Positions 1 to 8,378 of a stretch of 64,000 bases of DNA are shown here, one piece after another. This DNA is from Arthrobacter sp. efr-133-TYG-118. Lineage in GTDB: Bacteria; Actinomycetota; Actinomycetes; Actinomycetales; Micrococcaceae. Every line of letters starts with the position of its first letter. Position 1 is the first letter of the stretch. The stretch is from positions 1-64,000 of the forward strand of contig NZ_JARVRH010000031.1 in the NCBI RefSeq assembly GCF_030209755.1, written 5' to 3'. The notes under the pieces were generated by a model. The model was not told the origin of the DNA and did no database searches. It saw nothing but the letters and a program-made list of their open reading frames with translations. Made by a program: the position numbers and the translations under genes.

Positions 1-54
1 AAACAGTTCACCGACTCCCTCCTGGACTTCTTCGCGGAAGGCGAGCAACGATGA
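1..54 (+). CDS. 3' end of an unidentified protein (partial)
   Basis: An open frame enters from the left edge and stops with TGA at 52-54. The visible C-terminus is KQFTDSLLDFFAEGEQR, acidic and probably helical. It is too short to assign to a family. The stop overlaps an ATG (ATGA), so the next small frame may be translationally coupled. Its place directly upstream of etfB suggests it may belong to the same electron-transfer operon; that is inference. Confidence 0.5.
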   Translation, partial: KQFTDSLLDFFAEGEQR

Positions 55-140
55 GTGAGCTCAGCCTCGTCGAGATGCTCACGTACATGGACTACTTTTG
101 CGTGCCGGTGCCATCCGCACATCCACCATATTTGCAATGA
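51..140 (+). CDS. Possible 29-aa small ORF upstream of etfB
   Basis: ATG at 51 overlaps the preceding stop (ATGA) and the frame runs 29 codons to TGA at 138-140. The product begins MSELSLVEMLTYMDYF and ends VPSAHPPYLQ. It ends 22 nt before the etfB start. It could be a coupled small protein, a leader, or the start of a gene truncated by deletion. No family is recognised; only the overlap geometry supports it. Confidence 0.28.
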   Translation: MSELSLVEMLTYMDYFCVPVPSAHPPYLQ

Positions 141-162
141 GAGAAGGACCGAGGAGAACAAC

Positions 163-933
163 ATGAAGATCGTTGTTTTGGCGAAGGAAGTTCCGGATAC
201 GGAAGAGGAGCGGGTATTGGACCTTCAGACGGGCCTGCTGGACCGGGTGGCTTCGGACCGGATACCGGACGAGATCAACGAGCGTGCCCTCGAGGTGGCC
301 CTGCGGTTCAAAGATGAGAACAAGGATGCCGAGGTCGTCGTGCTCTGCGTCGGTCCGGCGCAGAGCACGAAGTCGCTGCGCAAACTGTTGTCGATGGGCG
401 CGGACTCGGCGATTCATGTCGCAGACGACGGGTTGGCCGGGGCTGACGCGTCCGCGACTTCCGCGGCTTTGGCAGCGGCGTTGTCCTGGACCGGATATGA
501 CCTGGTGGTGGCCGGCAATGAGTCCACCGACGGGCGCGGCGGGGTCGTGCCGGCGATGGTTGCCGAGCGGCTGGGCTTGCCCCTGCTGCCCTCCTTGGGC
601 ACGGCGACGATCACGTCGAGTTCCGTGAGCGGCTTGGTCGGGGTCGAAGGCGGCACACTCTCGGTGAGCGCAGATTTGCCGGCGGTGATCTCGGTGACAG
701 AGAGTGCTGCCGAGGCTAGGTTCCCGAATTTCAAGGGAATCCTGAAAGCGAAGAAAAAGCCGCTGCAAACCCTCGGGCTATCGGATCTCGGCGTAGGAAG
801 CTTCAGTCCCACTCGCAGCGTCATGGTGTCCGCGAATGGGCGCCCGCCTCGGGCCATGGGCCGGAAAGTCGTCGACGAGGGCGATGCCGCCGCCGAACTA
901 GCCGATTTCCTTGTTGCCGGCCGGCTCATCTGA
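163..933 (+). CDS. etfB: Electron transfer flavoprotein beta subunit
   Basis: 256-aa EtfB/FixA-family protein. With EtfA it forms the heterodimeric flavoprotein that accepts electrons from acyl-CoA or amine dehydrogenases. It begins MKIVVLAKEVPDTEEER, the usual EtfB N-terminal strand. It contains the AMP/flavin-binding pattern around DLVVAGNESTDGRGGVVPA and the C-terminal FPNFKGILKAKKKPLQTL segment, and its length is normal. The ATG at 163 is preceded by GAGGAGAACAAC, a good ribosome site, and was chosen over in-frame starts further upstream because the EtfB fold begins here. etfA follows after 31 nt. Family assignment is firm; the partner dehydrogenase is not in the window. Confidence 0.93.
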   Translation: MKIVVLAKEVPDTEEERVLDLQTGLLDRVASDRIPDEINERALEVALRFKDENKDAEVVVLCVGPAQSTKSLRKLLSMGADSAIHVADDGLAGADASATSAALAAALSWTGYDLVVAGNESTDGRGGVVPAMVAERLGLPLLPSLGTATITSSSVSGLVGVEGGTLSVSADLPAVISVTESAAEARFPNFKGILKAKKKPLQTLGLSDLGVGSFSPTRSVMVSANGRPPRAMGRKVVDEGDAAAELADFLVAGRLI

Positions 934-964
934 ACCTCTACAAGAACTCGAAGGGACATTTCCG

Positions 965-1948
965 ATGGCCAATGTCATTGTTTTGATCGAAACCACGAAC
1001 ACGGGCGGGGCCAAATCCACCGCAGCCTCCTTGCTCGGTGCGGCCTCGTTGCTGGGCACCCCGGTGGCGGTTGCCGCCGTCGTGCACGGGGCGGGCGGCG
1101 ATCTGGCCACCGAACTCGGTGCCCTGGGCGCGGCCAGCGTGCGTATCTATGAATCCGACCGGGCCGGCCAGTTGCTGGCTGCCCCGGACCTGGACGCGTT
1201 GTCGGATGCCGTACGCGTGCTTTCACCTGCAGCGGTGCTTGTGGCCAACACGGTCGAAAGCCGTGAGGTCGCCGCGCGCCTGGCAGTGCGAACGGGCGCA
1301 GGGCTGCTGATCGATGCAGTCGGCGTGCGCGCCGAGGGGGATCGCGTCATTGCCACGCACTCGGTGTTCGGCGGCGCGTACACCACCGAGTCGGCAGTCG
1401 ACGGGGGACTGCCGATCATCACACTGCGCCTGGGAGCTATTGACGACCGAGCCGCGGCAGTAAATGCTGACGCCGTCAGAGTGGCGGCGGAGAATGGTGC
1501 CGGGCGTTTCGCGAGAATCGAGTCCTCAACTGGGACGACCGTGGATTCCGGACGCCCGGCCCTGCGTGGGGCAGCGGTAGTGGTTTCCGGTGGGCGCGGG
1601 CTTGGTTCGAAGGAGAACTTCGTCCTTGTCGAGCAGCTTGCAGATGCGCTGGGCGCGGCAGTGGGCGCTTCCCGCGCCGCGGTCGATGCCGGCTACGTAC
1701 CGCAGTCGCACCAAGTGGGGCAGACGGGCGTCGCAGTATCCCCGCAACTGTATATCGCGCTGGGTATTTCCGGGGCGATCCAGCACCGGGCCGGGATGCA
1801 AACGTCCAAAACCATCGTGGCGATCAACAAGGACGAGGATGCCCCGATCTTCGACGTCGCCGACTTCGGCATTGTCGGCGACGTGTTCACCGTGGTTCCC
1901 CAGTTGATCGCGGCCGTTGAGGCCCGCCAGCTTTCCGCCAGCCGCTGA
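965..1948 (+). CDS. etfA: Electron transfer flavoprotein alpha subunit
   Basis: 327-aa EtfA/FixB-family subunit that binds FAD and passes electrons to the membrane. The C-terminal FAD domain carries SGGRGLGSKENF and the EtfA signature LYIALGISGAIQH, followed by the usual INKDEDAPIFDVADFGIVGD stretch. The N-terminus MANVIVLIETTN is canonical. The ATG at 965 was chosen because homology starts there; an earlier in-frame start at 911 lies inside etfB. It lies 31 nt after etfB and 25 nt before the cytochrome b-like gene, so the three genes look co-transcribed. Confidence 0.93.
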   Translation: MANVIVLIETTNTGGAKSTAASLLGAASLLGTPVAVAAVVHGAGGDLATELGALGAASVRIYESDRAGQLLAAPDLDALSDAVRVLSPAAVLVANTVESREVAARLAVRTGAGLLIDAVGVRAEGDRVIATHSVFGGAYTTESAVDGGLPIITLRLGAIDDRAAAVNADAVRVAAENGAGRFARIESSTGTTVDSGRPALRGAAVVVSGGRGLGSKENFVLVEQLADALGAAVGASRAAVDAGYVPQSHQVGQTGVAVSPQLYIALGISGAIQHRAGMQTSKTIVAINKDEDAPIFDVADFGIVGDVFTVVPQLIAAVEARQLSASR

Positions 1949-1973
1949 CCGCTCAAACAAGGAAGCCACCGAA

Positions 1974-2948
1974 ATGTCCTCGCCAACAAACATGCCCTCG
2001 ACGTCCGCGCCGTCGTCGCCTAAGTCCGGGAAGCCAAGGAAGCCGGCCTGGCCCGGGTGGGTGCGGGCGGTGCTGGCGGGTGCGGCTGCCGTCGTAGTTT
2101 TGGCGCTGGTTGTGCTGCTGGCCAGGTGGCTGCGCACCCTCGGACCTATGCAGGATTTCCTGACGACGTATCCGGGGCAGGCCGAGCTGCCCGCGTCGAC
2201 CCCGCTCGGCTTGCCGGCCTGGCTGGGGTGGCAGCACTTCCTCAACGCGTTCCTGATCCTGCTGATCGTCCGTTCCGGCTGGCTGGTGCGCACCACCGCC
2301 AGGCCCAAGGCGAACTGGACCCGGAACAACAAGGGCCTGATCAAAACGAAGAACCCGCCGAAAAAGATCAGCCTGGACCTCTGGTTCCACCTGAGCCTGG
2401 ACGCATTGTGGGTGCTCAACGGGATCGTTTTCTTCATCATGCTCTTCGCCACGGGCCAATGGCTGCGGATTGTGCCGACAGGCTGGAACGTCATCCCGAA
2501 CGCGCTGTCGGCGGCGTTGCAGTATGCGTCCCTGGACTGGCCGCTGGAGAGTGGCTGGAGTAACTACAACGCGCTGCAGTTGCTTTCATATTTCGCGGTC
2601 GTGTTCATCGCAGCGCCGTTGGCGATCGCCACCGGGCTGCGGATGTCCAACGCATGGCCCCAGCACACTGCCCGGCTGAACAGGGCGTACACGATCGAGA
2701 TGGCCCGTGCCCTGCATTACCCGACGATGCTGTTCTTCGTGCTGTTCATCGTCATCCACGTGGTCCTGGTATTCACCACAGGGGCACTCCGAAACCTGAA
2801 CCACATGTACGCTGCACGGGACGACGCCGGCTGGCTCGGCTTCTGGATGTTCGCCGGTTCGCTGGCCTTGATGAGCGCGTCCTGGTTCCTGGCACGCCCG
2901 CTCTTCCTGCGGCCCGTCGCGACCCTCACCGGCAAGGTGACGCGATAA
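1974..2948 (+). CDS. Cytochrome b/b6-like integral membrane protein
   Basis: 324-aa protein with a Ser/Pro/Lys-rich cytoplasmic N-tail (about residues 1-25) and six hydrophobic segments, including VLAGAAAVVVLALVVLLARW, FLNAFLILLIVRSGWLV, VLNGIVFFIMLFATGQWL, ALQLLSYFAVVFIAAPLAI, MLFFVLFIVIHVVLVFTTG and FWMFAGSLALMSASW. Histidines in or near the spans (WFHLSLDALW, ALHYPTMLFF, IVIHVVLV) could ligate haem, as in DUF4405/formate-dehydrogenase-gamma-like cytochrome b proteins. Placed 25 nt after etfA, it may take electrons from ETF to the quinone pool in place of a soluble-type ETF:quinone oxidoreductase; that role is inferred. The start at 1974 follows AGGAAGCCACCGAA. Confidence 0.75.
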   Translation: MSSPTNMPSTSAPSSPKSGKPRKPAWPGWVRAVLAGAAAVVVLALVVLLARWLRTLGPMQDFLTTYPGQAELPASTPLGLPAWLGWQHFLNAFLILLIVRSGWLVRTTARPKANWTRNNKGLIKTKNPPKKISLDLWFHLSLDALWVLNGIVFFIMLFATGQWLRIVPTGWNVIPNALSAALQYASLDWPLESGWSNYNALQLLSYFAVVFIAAPLAIATGLRMSNAWPQHTARLNRAYTIEMARALHYPTMLFFVLFIVIHVVLVFTTGALRNLNHMYAARDDAGWLGFWMFAGSLALMSASWFLARPLFLRPVATLTGKVTR

Positions 2949-3649
2949 ACGCCGCACCGCTCGGGCCAAGAAACATTCGTTCTCGCGCTTTATAAGCGGC
3001 CCCTGGTCAACCTGGAAGCGGGACACGGGCAGCCGAAATCGCGGGTAGGCATCGGACAACGAAGCCACGAGCAGCACACCGGGCTCTGTGAGCCAACTGG
3101 GATACCGGTCGGATCAGCTCCTCTCCCGGTCGTATCGGGCGACAAAATCGACGCGCATACGAGGAGAAAGACTCGATCCCTGAGCGGGGACGGTAACCTA
3201 CGCCACGAATAGAACTGCCTGTGACCAGTGGGGCGGGCTGACCGCTGGGGTCCTTAGCGGGTTTCGCTCCTGTATTGGAGTCCAATCCAGGGTGCTGCGG
3301 TAAGTTCATCCTCCAGAGATTGTTGCGACGGCGAGGCTAAGTCTTCTGCCGTCGGATCTCGCTGGGGCTCTCCGTGACAGTCGGTACTTGTAGATTGCGA
3401 TATAGGCACTGGCATCTCCTGCTGGTTTGGGTGCGAACTATAGAGCGGCACGAACCGATTCAGTTCCCAGGACTTTGGACTGAGACGTACTCCTCGGGTC
3501 ATCCCTGGCTGCGGATGGCAACGTGTTGTGAGCGGCGGGGCGGCAGTTGTTGCGATAGGCGACGATCCGGGTGATCGTCTTTTGCAGCCCCGCCGCGGCT
3601 TGTGGATGGGCGATGCCCATCGAGCCCTTGACGCCTAGGCTGGGTGGGC

Positions 3650-3880
3650 TTATTCCGCTGCGGGATCGCTGCGGTTCTGGCAGATCCGGGAGTCGACGCG
3701 CCAGACGTCGATCCCGTCGCATTGATGAATCATCACCCGACCCATTCCCCCGCTCAGATAGATCCAAATAGTCAAGCCATCTGCGGTGATGTCATCAACC
3801 CATCCGGTGGTCGATACGTTGCGACTGTTGCGTAGCTCGACGAATTCCTTGCGCCACAGGTACTTCCACTGCTTAACCAA
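3650..3880 (-). CDS. Small hypothetical protein, related to the one at 54295
   Basis: 76-aa frame if read from a TTG at 3880. It starts LVKQWKYLWRKEFVELRN and continues with VDDITADGLTIWIYLSGG and DVWRVDSRI. The pattern W..aromatic..V.L-V..G.V-DG..LW..L.G-R..I resembles the small protein at 54295, which follows an esterase. It could be a live orphan gene or the 3' part of a decayed longer one, since the frame is open further upstream without a convincing ATG. No function is known to me. Confidence 0.38.
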   Translation of the reverse strand: MVKQWKYLWRKEFVELRNSRNVSTTGWVDDITADGLTIWIYLSGGMGRVMIHQCDGIDVWRVDSRICQNRSDPAAE

Positions 3881-4520
3881 GAGAGGCTGAGTCCGGCTAA
3901 GGGGCAGGCTGTGTCGGTGCTGCGGTTCGAGCTGACTGGAAAATCCAGCCTTCCGGCCTGCCGGTGGAGGTGTATTGAGTACCACGGGATCCCCTTCTCA
4001 GTGTTGAGGAATTGTGTGGCTGCGCTTGCGGCGACATCAAAAGCAAGAAGGGCCGCTAAGTCGGCCATTCTCCGCCGTCTAATCGCGCCAGTGCAACGTT
4101 GGTGGCAGTTCGAGGCAAGTGCGGTTTCGTCGTGACCCTCCACTGGTGCACGCGCATTCAGCCGGCCGGCATAGGTCAGTCCCGGTCATCCAGATCCAGC
4201 CCTTCGGTTGGGTGCAGAAAGTCATGATTCATCTCGCATATAAACAATTAGTATCATACGCATGAATGGCAGAAAAGGGCTCTTTGGAACATTCCGCCCA
4301 TAACCAATCGGCGGCCCGTGTCTCATGTCAGCTTGCCCCTCCGGCACCGTGCGCCCAGCGGTATAAGTCAAACGGCAGCCGCAAAGCGGCAACTTTCGCG
4401 TGGGGGTAGTCCGACGCATCAGGTGCTCGCCGAGGCGCGACCGGTCAGCCTCCAATAGATCTGCCAGCTCGGGGCCTCGGTGGAACCAGCACCCCCTCTA
4501 TGCAAATCCCTTTACCCTCA

Positions 4521-4550
4521 CGCGGCTACCCGAGGCGTCGGGTAGCCGCG
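4521..4550. terminator. GC-rich hairpin downstream of the PucR-type gene
   Basis: Arms CGCGGCTACCCGA and TCGGGTAGCCGCG (13 bp, perfect) enclose a GGCG loop. It lies 45 bp past the stop of the minus-strand regulator gene. There is no U-tract, so it is a non-canonical terminator or mRNA-stabilising hairpin typical of high-G+C genomes. Confidence 0.5.
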
Positions 4551-4594
4551 GGTCGCCCACGGGCGCCTTTGGGGAATGCGCCAGCGCTCGGCGA

Positions 4595-6460
4595 TCAGAC
4601 GTCGATGGTGCGCTGCCTGGCTCGGACGACGTCGTCGACTTCGACGGCCGTTGAGATGCGCGTGAGATCGGAAGCACGTGAAAGGTCAACTGCGAGCAGA
4701 TCCTCGATGCGTCGGCGGGCTTCGATGACGAAGTCATTTTTGATATGCAGCTGCTCGGCCGTCATACGAACATTGAGATCGTTGTGAATGAGGGCGGACA
4801 AGGTCGGCAGGAGCGACGGATCTTGGGCTAAGTCGTTGGCACGTAACGGGCCAAGCGCGGCGTCGACATAGTGGCTCAGCGCGGATAAATCCGGGAGCTG
4901 AAGCAGAAGTCCGGTCAGTCCTAGATCGCTCAACACCAGGGTTCCGGGGGCCCCCTCGCGCAGGGCTGCCAGCTCAATGGCTCCGCGGGCCGTTGCAAAC
5001 GCTGCCGGATAGTCAGCGATGCTTGTGACCGGTCCCGTGATGGCAGCGTGCGCGCGATCCGTGCCTTGATTGTGTTCTGAAGAAATCTGCCTGACCTGGT
5101 CGCCGATGCCTCGCACTTCGTTGATCCGCGTCGTTGGTCCCAGCGGCCAGAGAGCAACGATGTGCTCCTCGTGGGATCCGAGCAGCGGCTTTGGTGAGAC
5201 TTGTCGTGCCATCCGTTCGAACGCGGCGGCAAGCCAGTATGGTCGAGCGCTTTCGATACGGGATTCGAATCGGACTGCGATGACTGCGTGGGGAAGTGAC
5301 AGATCGTGGCCGAGCCGTGCAGCTTGGCTCAAGAACGTTGTGGAGCCGCGCCGTTTGCCTGACAGGAGTTCGGAGAGAATCTCGCCGGTGTCCCTCCACT
5401 CTGCCTGGGTCGCTGTCCGGGTCCGGAGGAGTTCCAGGGCCAGGGGCGCCGCCGCGCGTTCTATCGCCTGGCGATCCAGCGGTCGCAGTTCGGAGAGCTT
5501 CCCGCTCGTCCAGATCCACGCGACGATCTTCTCTTTGATCATCACCGGAACCCGAACAACACTCCCCGACCCTGTTGGATCCGGAAGATGAACTTCGGAC
5601 AGCAATCCGGCATTGCCTGCGGACGCGGCATCAGGGAGGGGGAGGCCCGCGGGATTCGCGAGGAGGGTGGCCGGGAGCGAAGCGCCGTCGCGTCCGGTGT
5701 TGTAGAGGATGGTCCCGTTGGTCTCGCAGACAGCGACGGGACGATCCAGGATCTCTGCCAGGGCTCCGCCAAGTGCTCGAACTCCGCCACCTTCGAGCGT
5801 TAAGGCCGTCAAGCGCTCGTGGATCGATTCGGCTTGTCTTTGCAGTTCGTACTGCTCCTCAAGCGACTCATTCAGCTCGTTGAGGACCGTGATCTTCTTC
5901 GCCTGTTCGGAGCGCAGACGGCTGGTGGTGATGGCTATTGCCGCTTGGTCCGCCAACATCAAAAGGCGCGATTCTTCTTCTTTAGTAAAGTGATGTGTCG
6001 ATCGGGTGTAGCAATTGAGGGTACCGAGCGTCTCATCGGCGGTGTTCAAAGGCACCGAGATCATGGAGTTATATCCTTGGTCCCTTGCGGCGGCTCTCCA
6101 AGTAAGCATCGTCGGATTACTTCCGAAGTCTTCGATCTGCACGGGAACGCCCATCGCGAACGCCTGACCGGCCGGCGTGGGGGTGTGAAGGCCGTGAAGT
6201 CGGACCGGATGCGCTGCGTTTATGTCCCGGATGTAGTCGGCCGAGAGACCGTAGGAGCCTTCGATCACCAGGACTTGCGATGCCGCGTCCGGGATGAAGA
6301 TCGCACAGAAGTCGTACGACATCAATTTGCAGGCCGTCGCGGCGATCAGGTCCAACAGTTCGCTCAGCGAAACGCCACGATTGACTGCCGCACCGATATG
6401 GGCCAGCGCCTGCAGCCATCCTTGAATATGCTGGGCCATACGATCAGGTCCCAATTTCAC
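4595..6460 (-). CDS. GAF-domain PucR/CdaR-type transcriptional regulator
   Basis: 621-aa one-component regulator. Residues ~20-180 form a GAF sensor domain (ATACKLMSYDFCAIFIPD; DETLGTLNCYTRSTHHFTKEE). A short coiled-coil linker follows (LNELNESLEEQYELQRQAES), then a second sensor-like region, then the CdaR-type central domain and a C-terminal PucR-type helix-turn-helix region (LIHNDLNVRMTAEQLHIKND). The recognition helix departs from the usual RNTLRYRL core (here KNDFVIEARRRIEDLL), so DNA specificity may differ. Members usually control catabolic genes in response to small metabolites. No target is evident; the gene stands alone, divergent from the island. The frame opens with GTG at 6460; an ATG at 6439 preceded by GGGA is an alternative start. 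Confidence 0.82.
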   Translation of the reverse strand: MKLGPDRMAQHIQGWLQALAHIGAAVNRGVSLSELLDLIAATACKLMSYDFCAIFIPDAASQVLVIEGSYGLSADYIRDINAAHPVRLHGLHTPTPAGQAFAMGVPVQIEDFGSNPTMLTWRAAARDQGYNSMISVPLNTADETLGTLNCYTRSTHHFTKEEESRLLMLADQAAIAITTSRLRSEQAKKITVLNELNESLEEQYELQRQAESIHERLTALTLEGGGVRALGGALAEILDRPVAVCETNGTILYNTGRDGASLPATLLANPAGLPLPDAASAGNAGLLSEVHLPDPTGSGSVVRVPVMIKEKIVAWIWTSGKLSELRPLDRQAIERAAAPLALELLRTRTATQAEWRDTGEILSELLSGKRRGSTTFLSQAARLGHDLSLPHAVIAVRFESRIESARPYWLAAAFERMARQVSPKPLLGSHEEHIVALWPLGPTTRINEVRGIGDQVRQISSEHNQGTDRAHAAITGPVTSIADYPAAFATARGAIELAALREGAPGTLVLSDLGLTGLLLQLPDLSALSHYVDAALGPLRANDLAQDPSLLPTLSALIHNDLNVRMTAEQLHIKNDFVIEARRRIEDLLAVDLSRASDLTRISTAVEVDDVVRARQRTIDV

Positions 6461-6548
6461 ACTTAGATTTTTTCACGGTTTCCCTTCACGAGCGAGAGAC
6501 ATTCGAACAACATGGCCGTGCCCGTGAGCGAATTCAAAATCGGGAACC

Positions 6549-6687
6549 GAGGGTGTGTTGACAGTGTCAACACTTGTGGCTTCGGACTGGGTCGTACATC
6601 GGCCGGACTGGCCCGTACTGCCTATGTTTTCTCGACTTCCCAGTGTTTCCGCGGCCCGGAATGCGGTTCGAGTCCCACCTCGGGCAC
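6549..6687 (+). repeat. Left copy of a palindrome plus tRNA-3'-like repeat
   Basis: Aligns by eye over its whole length with 18861-18997 in the same orientation. Both start GAGGGTGTG, contain a GTGT..ACAC palindrome, then GGGTCGTAC, GCCGGACTGG, ACTTCCCAGT, and end in GGTTCGAGTCCCACCT-NGGGCAC. The last part looks like the T-loop and acceptor end of a tRNA, but no 5' half of a tRNA is present. Together the copies bracket about 12.3 kb. Confidence 0.7.
6555..6573. repeat. 19-bp palindrome P1 (GTGTTGACA-N-TGTCAACAC)
   Basis: Perfect 9-bp arms around one central base. The related sites 7033-7051, 18680-18698 and 18865-18883 give the consensus GTGTKSACA-N-TGTSMACAC. It may be a recombinase- or repressor-binding site. 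Confidence 0.7.
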
Positions 6688-6693
6688 AGCATT

Positions 6694-6716
6694 CCCCCTC
6701 GTCAGAGGGGGTTTTT
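6694..6716 (+). terminator. Intrinsic terminator after the tRNA-like end
   Basis: Stem CCCCCTC / GAGGGGG with a GTCA loop, followed by TTTTT. It sits 6 bp after the tRNA-3'-like sequence, the spacing expected downstream of a tRNA gene. Confidence 0.8.
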
Positions 6717-7032
6717 GCTTTAACGTGTGTACATTCTGGGAGGTCAGGTCCTCTGACACTGGCCGCGGGGTGTGCCTGGCGCCGCGGGTCGCCTGTGCAG
6801 TTGTGGGGGAGCGGGTTCAGGGTCGTGGCTGGTGGGCCATCCGCTGGCTCTGTGCTGGGGCTATGTGTTCCTCTCTTGGTGCATTCGGTAGGTCGTGGTT
6901 GGCCTACACCTCTTCATGGGTAGGGGTGCTGCGCACGACATGACAACGAAATCCTTCGTCAAAAACCTTGGGTTCGGCTCGTTCCTGGAGCGATGAGACT
7001 TGGCTGATGGATGCTTTGTCAGGCCAAAGGGG

Positions 7033-7051
7033 GTGTGGACATTGTCCACAC
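7033..7051. repeat. 19-bp palindrome P2 (GTGTGGACA-N-TGTCCACAC)
   Basis: Perfect 9-bp arms around a single T. Second of four related palindromes found only near the two edges of the island. Confidence 0.7.
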
Positions 7052-7236
7052 TTAGATCTTCTTTGTAGTCACAGCAGTACTACGGATGGAGTTTTGCCGG
7101 TTCACGCGATTGTCGGCTGAGCATACTGCACAGATGAGGCCCGCGGAGTCCAAGTATGTTCCGATCGCTTCGACAGGCTCATCAGCGTTCGCGGGACTTC
7201 CAGCACTCCCCTGGCAGCAGTCACTCCGTTCAATGA

Positions 7237-7650
7237 CTTGTCGCCGGCTATTCGATCGACTCACGGATGAAATCCCGCTTGGCCGTGGCAGCACTGAACA
7301 GTGCGGTCACCCGGCGCGGTGAGGTGGCTGGCTGCATCCTGCATACCGATCGCGGATCCCAAATTCGGAGCCGGAAACTCGTCCATGCCCTGAACCGCCA
7401 TGGCATGACCGTGTCGATGGGCAGGGCCGGGGCATGCAGGGATAATGCGACATGGAATCGCTCTTTGCCCTGCTGCAAAAGAATGTCCTGGACCGGCGCT
7501 CCTGGGCCAGCCCGGGAGGTCTTGAGGATCGCGATCGTGACGTGGATCGAACGCACCTACCACCGCCGAAGACGTCAAGCCACGCTCGACCGTTTGACCC
7601 CCATCGAATACGAGTCCATCACGAACACGCAGGTCACACAGGCCGCATGA
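7237..7650 (+). pseudogene. IS3-family transposase OrfB, 3' fragment with frameshifts
   Basis: Carries the C-terminal half of an IS3-type DDE integrase: VAGYSIDSRMKSRLAVAALN, then CILHTDRGSQ (second catalytic Asp), then a segment containing the last catalytic Glu, then WIERTYHRRRRQATL and DRLTPIEYE. The middle, MESLFALLQKNVLDRRSW, reads in a different frame (from 7452), and the final part returns to the first frame. At least two compensating indels therefore disrupt it. The N-terminal part, OrfA and terminal repeats are missing. It is a dead remnant marking past insertion. Confidence 0.85.
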
Positions 7651-7747
7651 CTAATCACTGTCACCTATCCATGCAGCAGCCCCAAGCGCCGATTTGAACA
7701 CACTGTTTCATAGACCATGAGGGCAGAGCTAGATTCTAGGAGATAAC

Positions 7748-8372
7748 TTGGCGTGTGAGTGTGAAGTTGGCATCGCTCTTGAAGCGGCCAAAGACGGGCA
7801 GTATCTGTCTCCAGGTATCCGCTTCGATTGGATTGGTACAAAAGGGCCGTACGGGCTTAGTCCCGAGACTATGAGCGTGTTCGAACCGGTGATGTCCATT
7901 GCGGTTGCCCTCGGTGCTGATCAGGAGGCTCTGAAGAACGCTCAGCGAATCCGGAAGCCAACTGTCGATCTGATGCACAAGGAAACTGCTGTCGTGATCG
8001 AAGTGGATGAGATTCAGCACTTCACCTCCCATCGGTTGACCACGTTCGATCACTATCCGCTAGAAACTCCTTTTGGGCTTTGACATCGAGGAATACCGGG
8101 ATCTCTGCCGCATCTACGGCCAGAAAGCGGAACGCGCATATGTACACACAGGTGCGATCGGCTTTGGCCCGAGGGGGAGAGGCAAACAACGTGCCCTCTA
8201 TGACGCGTTGAGAGACCTGTCTATCCCTGCCGCTGGCTGGCCGCCAGTCATCAGGATTCCTGTTCCTGATCGTGCCGTGGAAAATGCTTGGAAGAACAGT
8301 CGCGACAGAGTGCGTGCTGCTATCAAAACGGCCGCACGCTGGATTCTAATGCGTGTTCTGTGCGAATCGTGA
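7748..8372 (+). pseudogene. Frameshifted nuclease-like hypothetical gene (EVDE-QHF family)
   Basis: Two overlapping frames make one protein. The first (TTG at 7748 after AGGAG at 7738-7742) contains KETAVVIEVDEIQHFTSHRL and FDHYPLE, then stops at 8083. The second continues from ~8070 with GFDIEEYRDLCRIYGQKAER, GKQRALYDALRDLSIPA and PPVIRIPVPDR, to 8372. One base lost or gained in the CCTTTTGGG run (~8060-8068) explains the break. The acidic EVDE core followed by QHF recalls restriction-endonuclease-like folds; that is inference. It lies beside the Pycsar genes, so it was probably a defence-island gene, now broken unless the frameshift is a sequencing error or is read through. Confidence 0.6.
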
Positions 8373-8378
8373 GTCTTC

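Larger units (their letters stand above)
2949..4594. other. Gene-poor interval with one small orphan frame
   Basis: 1.6 kb between the cytochrome b-like gene and the PucR-type regulator. No full-length gene is convincing. The many overlapping short frames have no recognisable motifs, apart from the small minus-strand frame at 3650-3880. Codon use looks degenerate, as in decayed coding or ancient mobile DNA. A strong hairpin lies at 4521-4550. Confidence 0.5.
6461..7236. other. Non-coding left boundary of the accessory island
   Basis: No convincing gene. The stretch holds a ~139-bp repeat with a palindrome and tRNA-like 3' end (6549-6687), an intrinsic terminator (6694-6716) and a second palindrome (7033-7051). 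It separates the core-type regulator gene from IS debris and defence genes. Confidence 0.6.

Noticed and set aside
6655..6690. A tRNA gene at the GGTTCGAGTCC sequence
   Set aside because: Only the T-loop and acceptor-like 3' end are present. The bases before the loop do not pair with CCCAC, and no anticodon arm, D-arm or complementary 5' acceptor could be found upstream. The same holds at 18970-18997.
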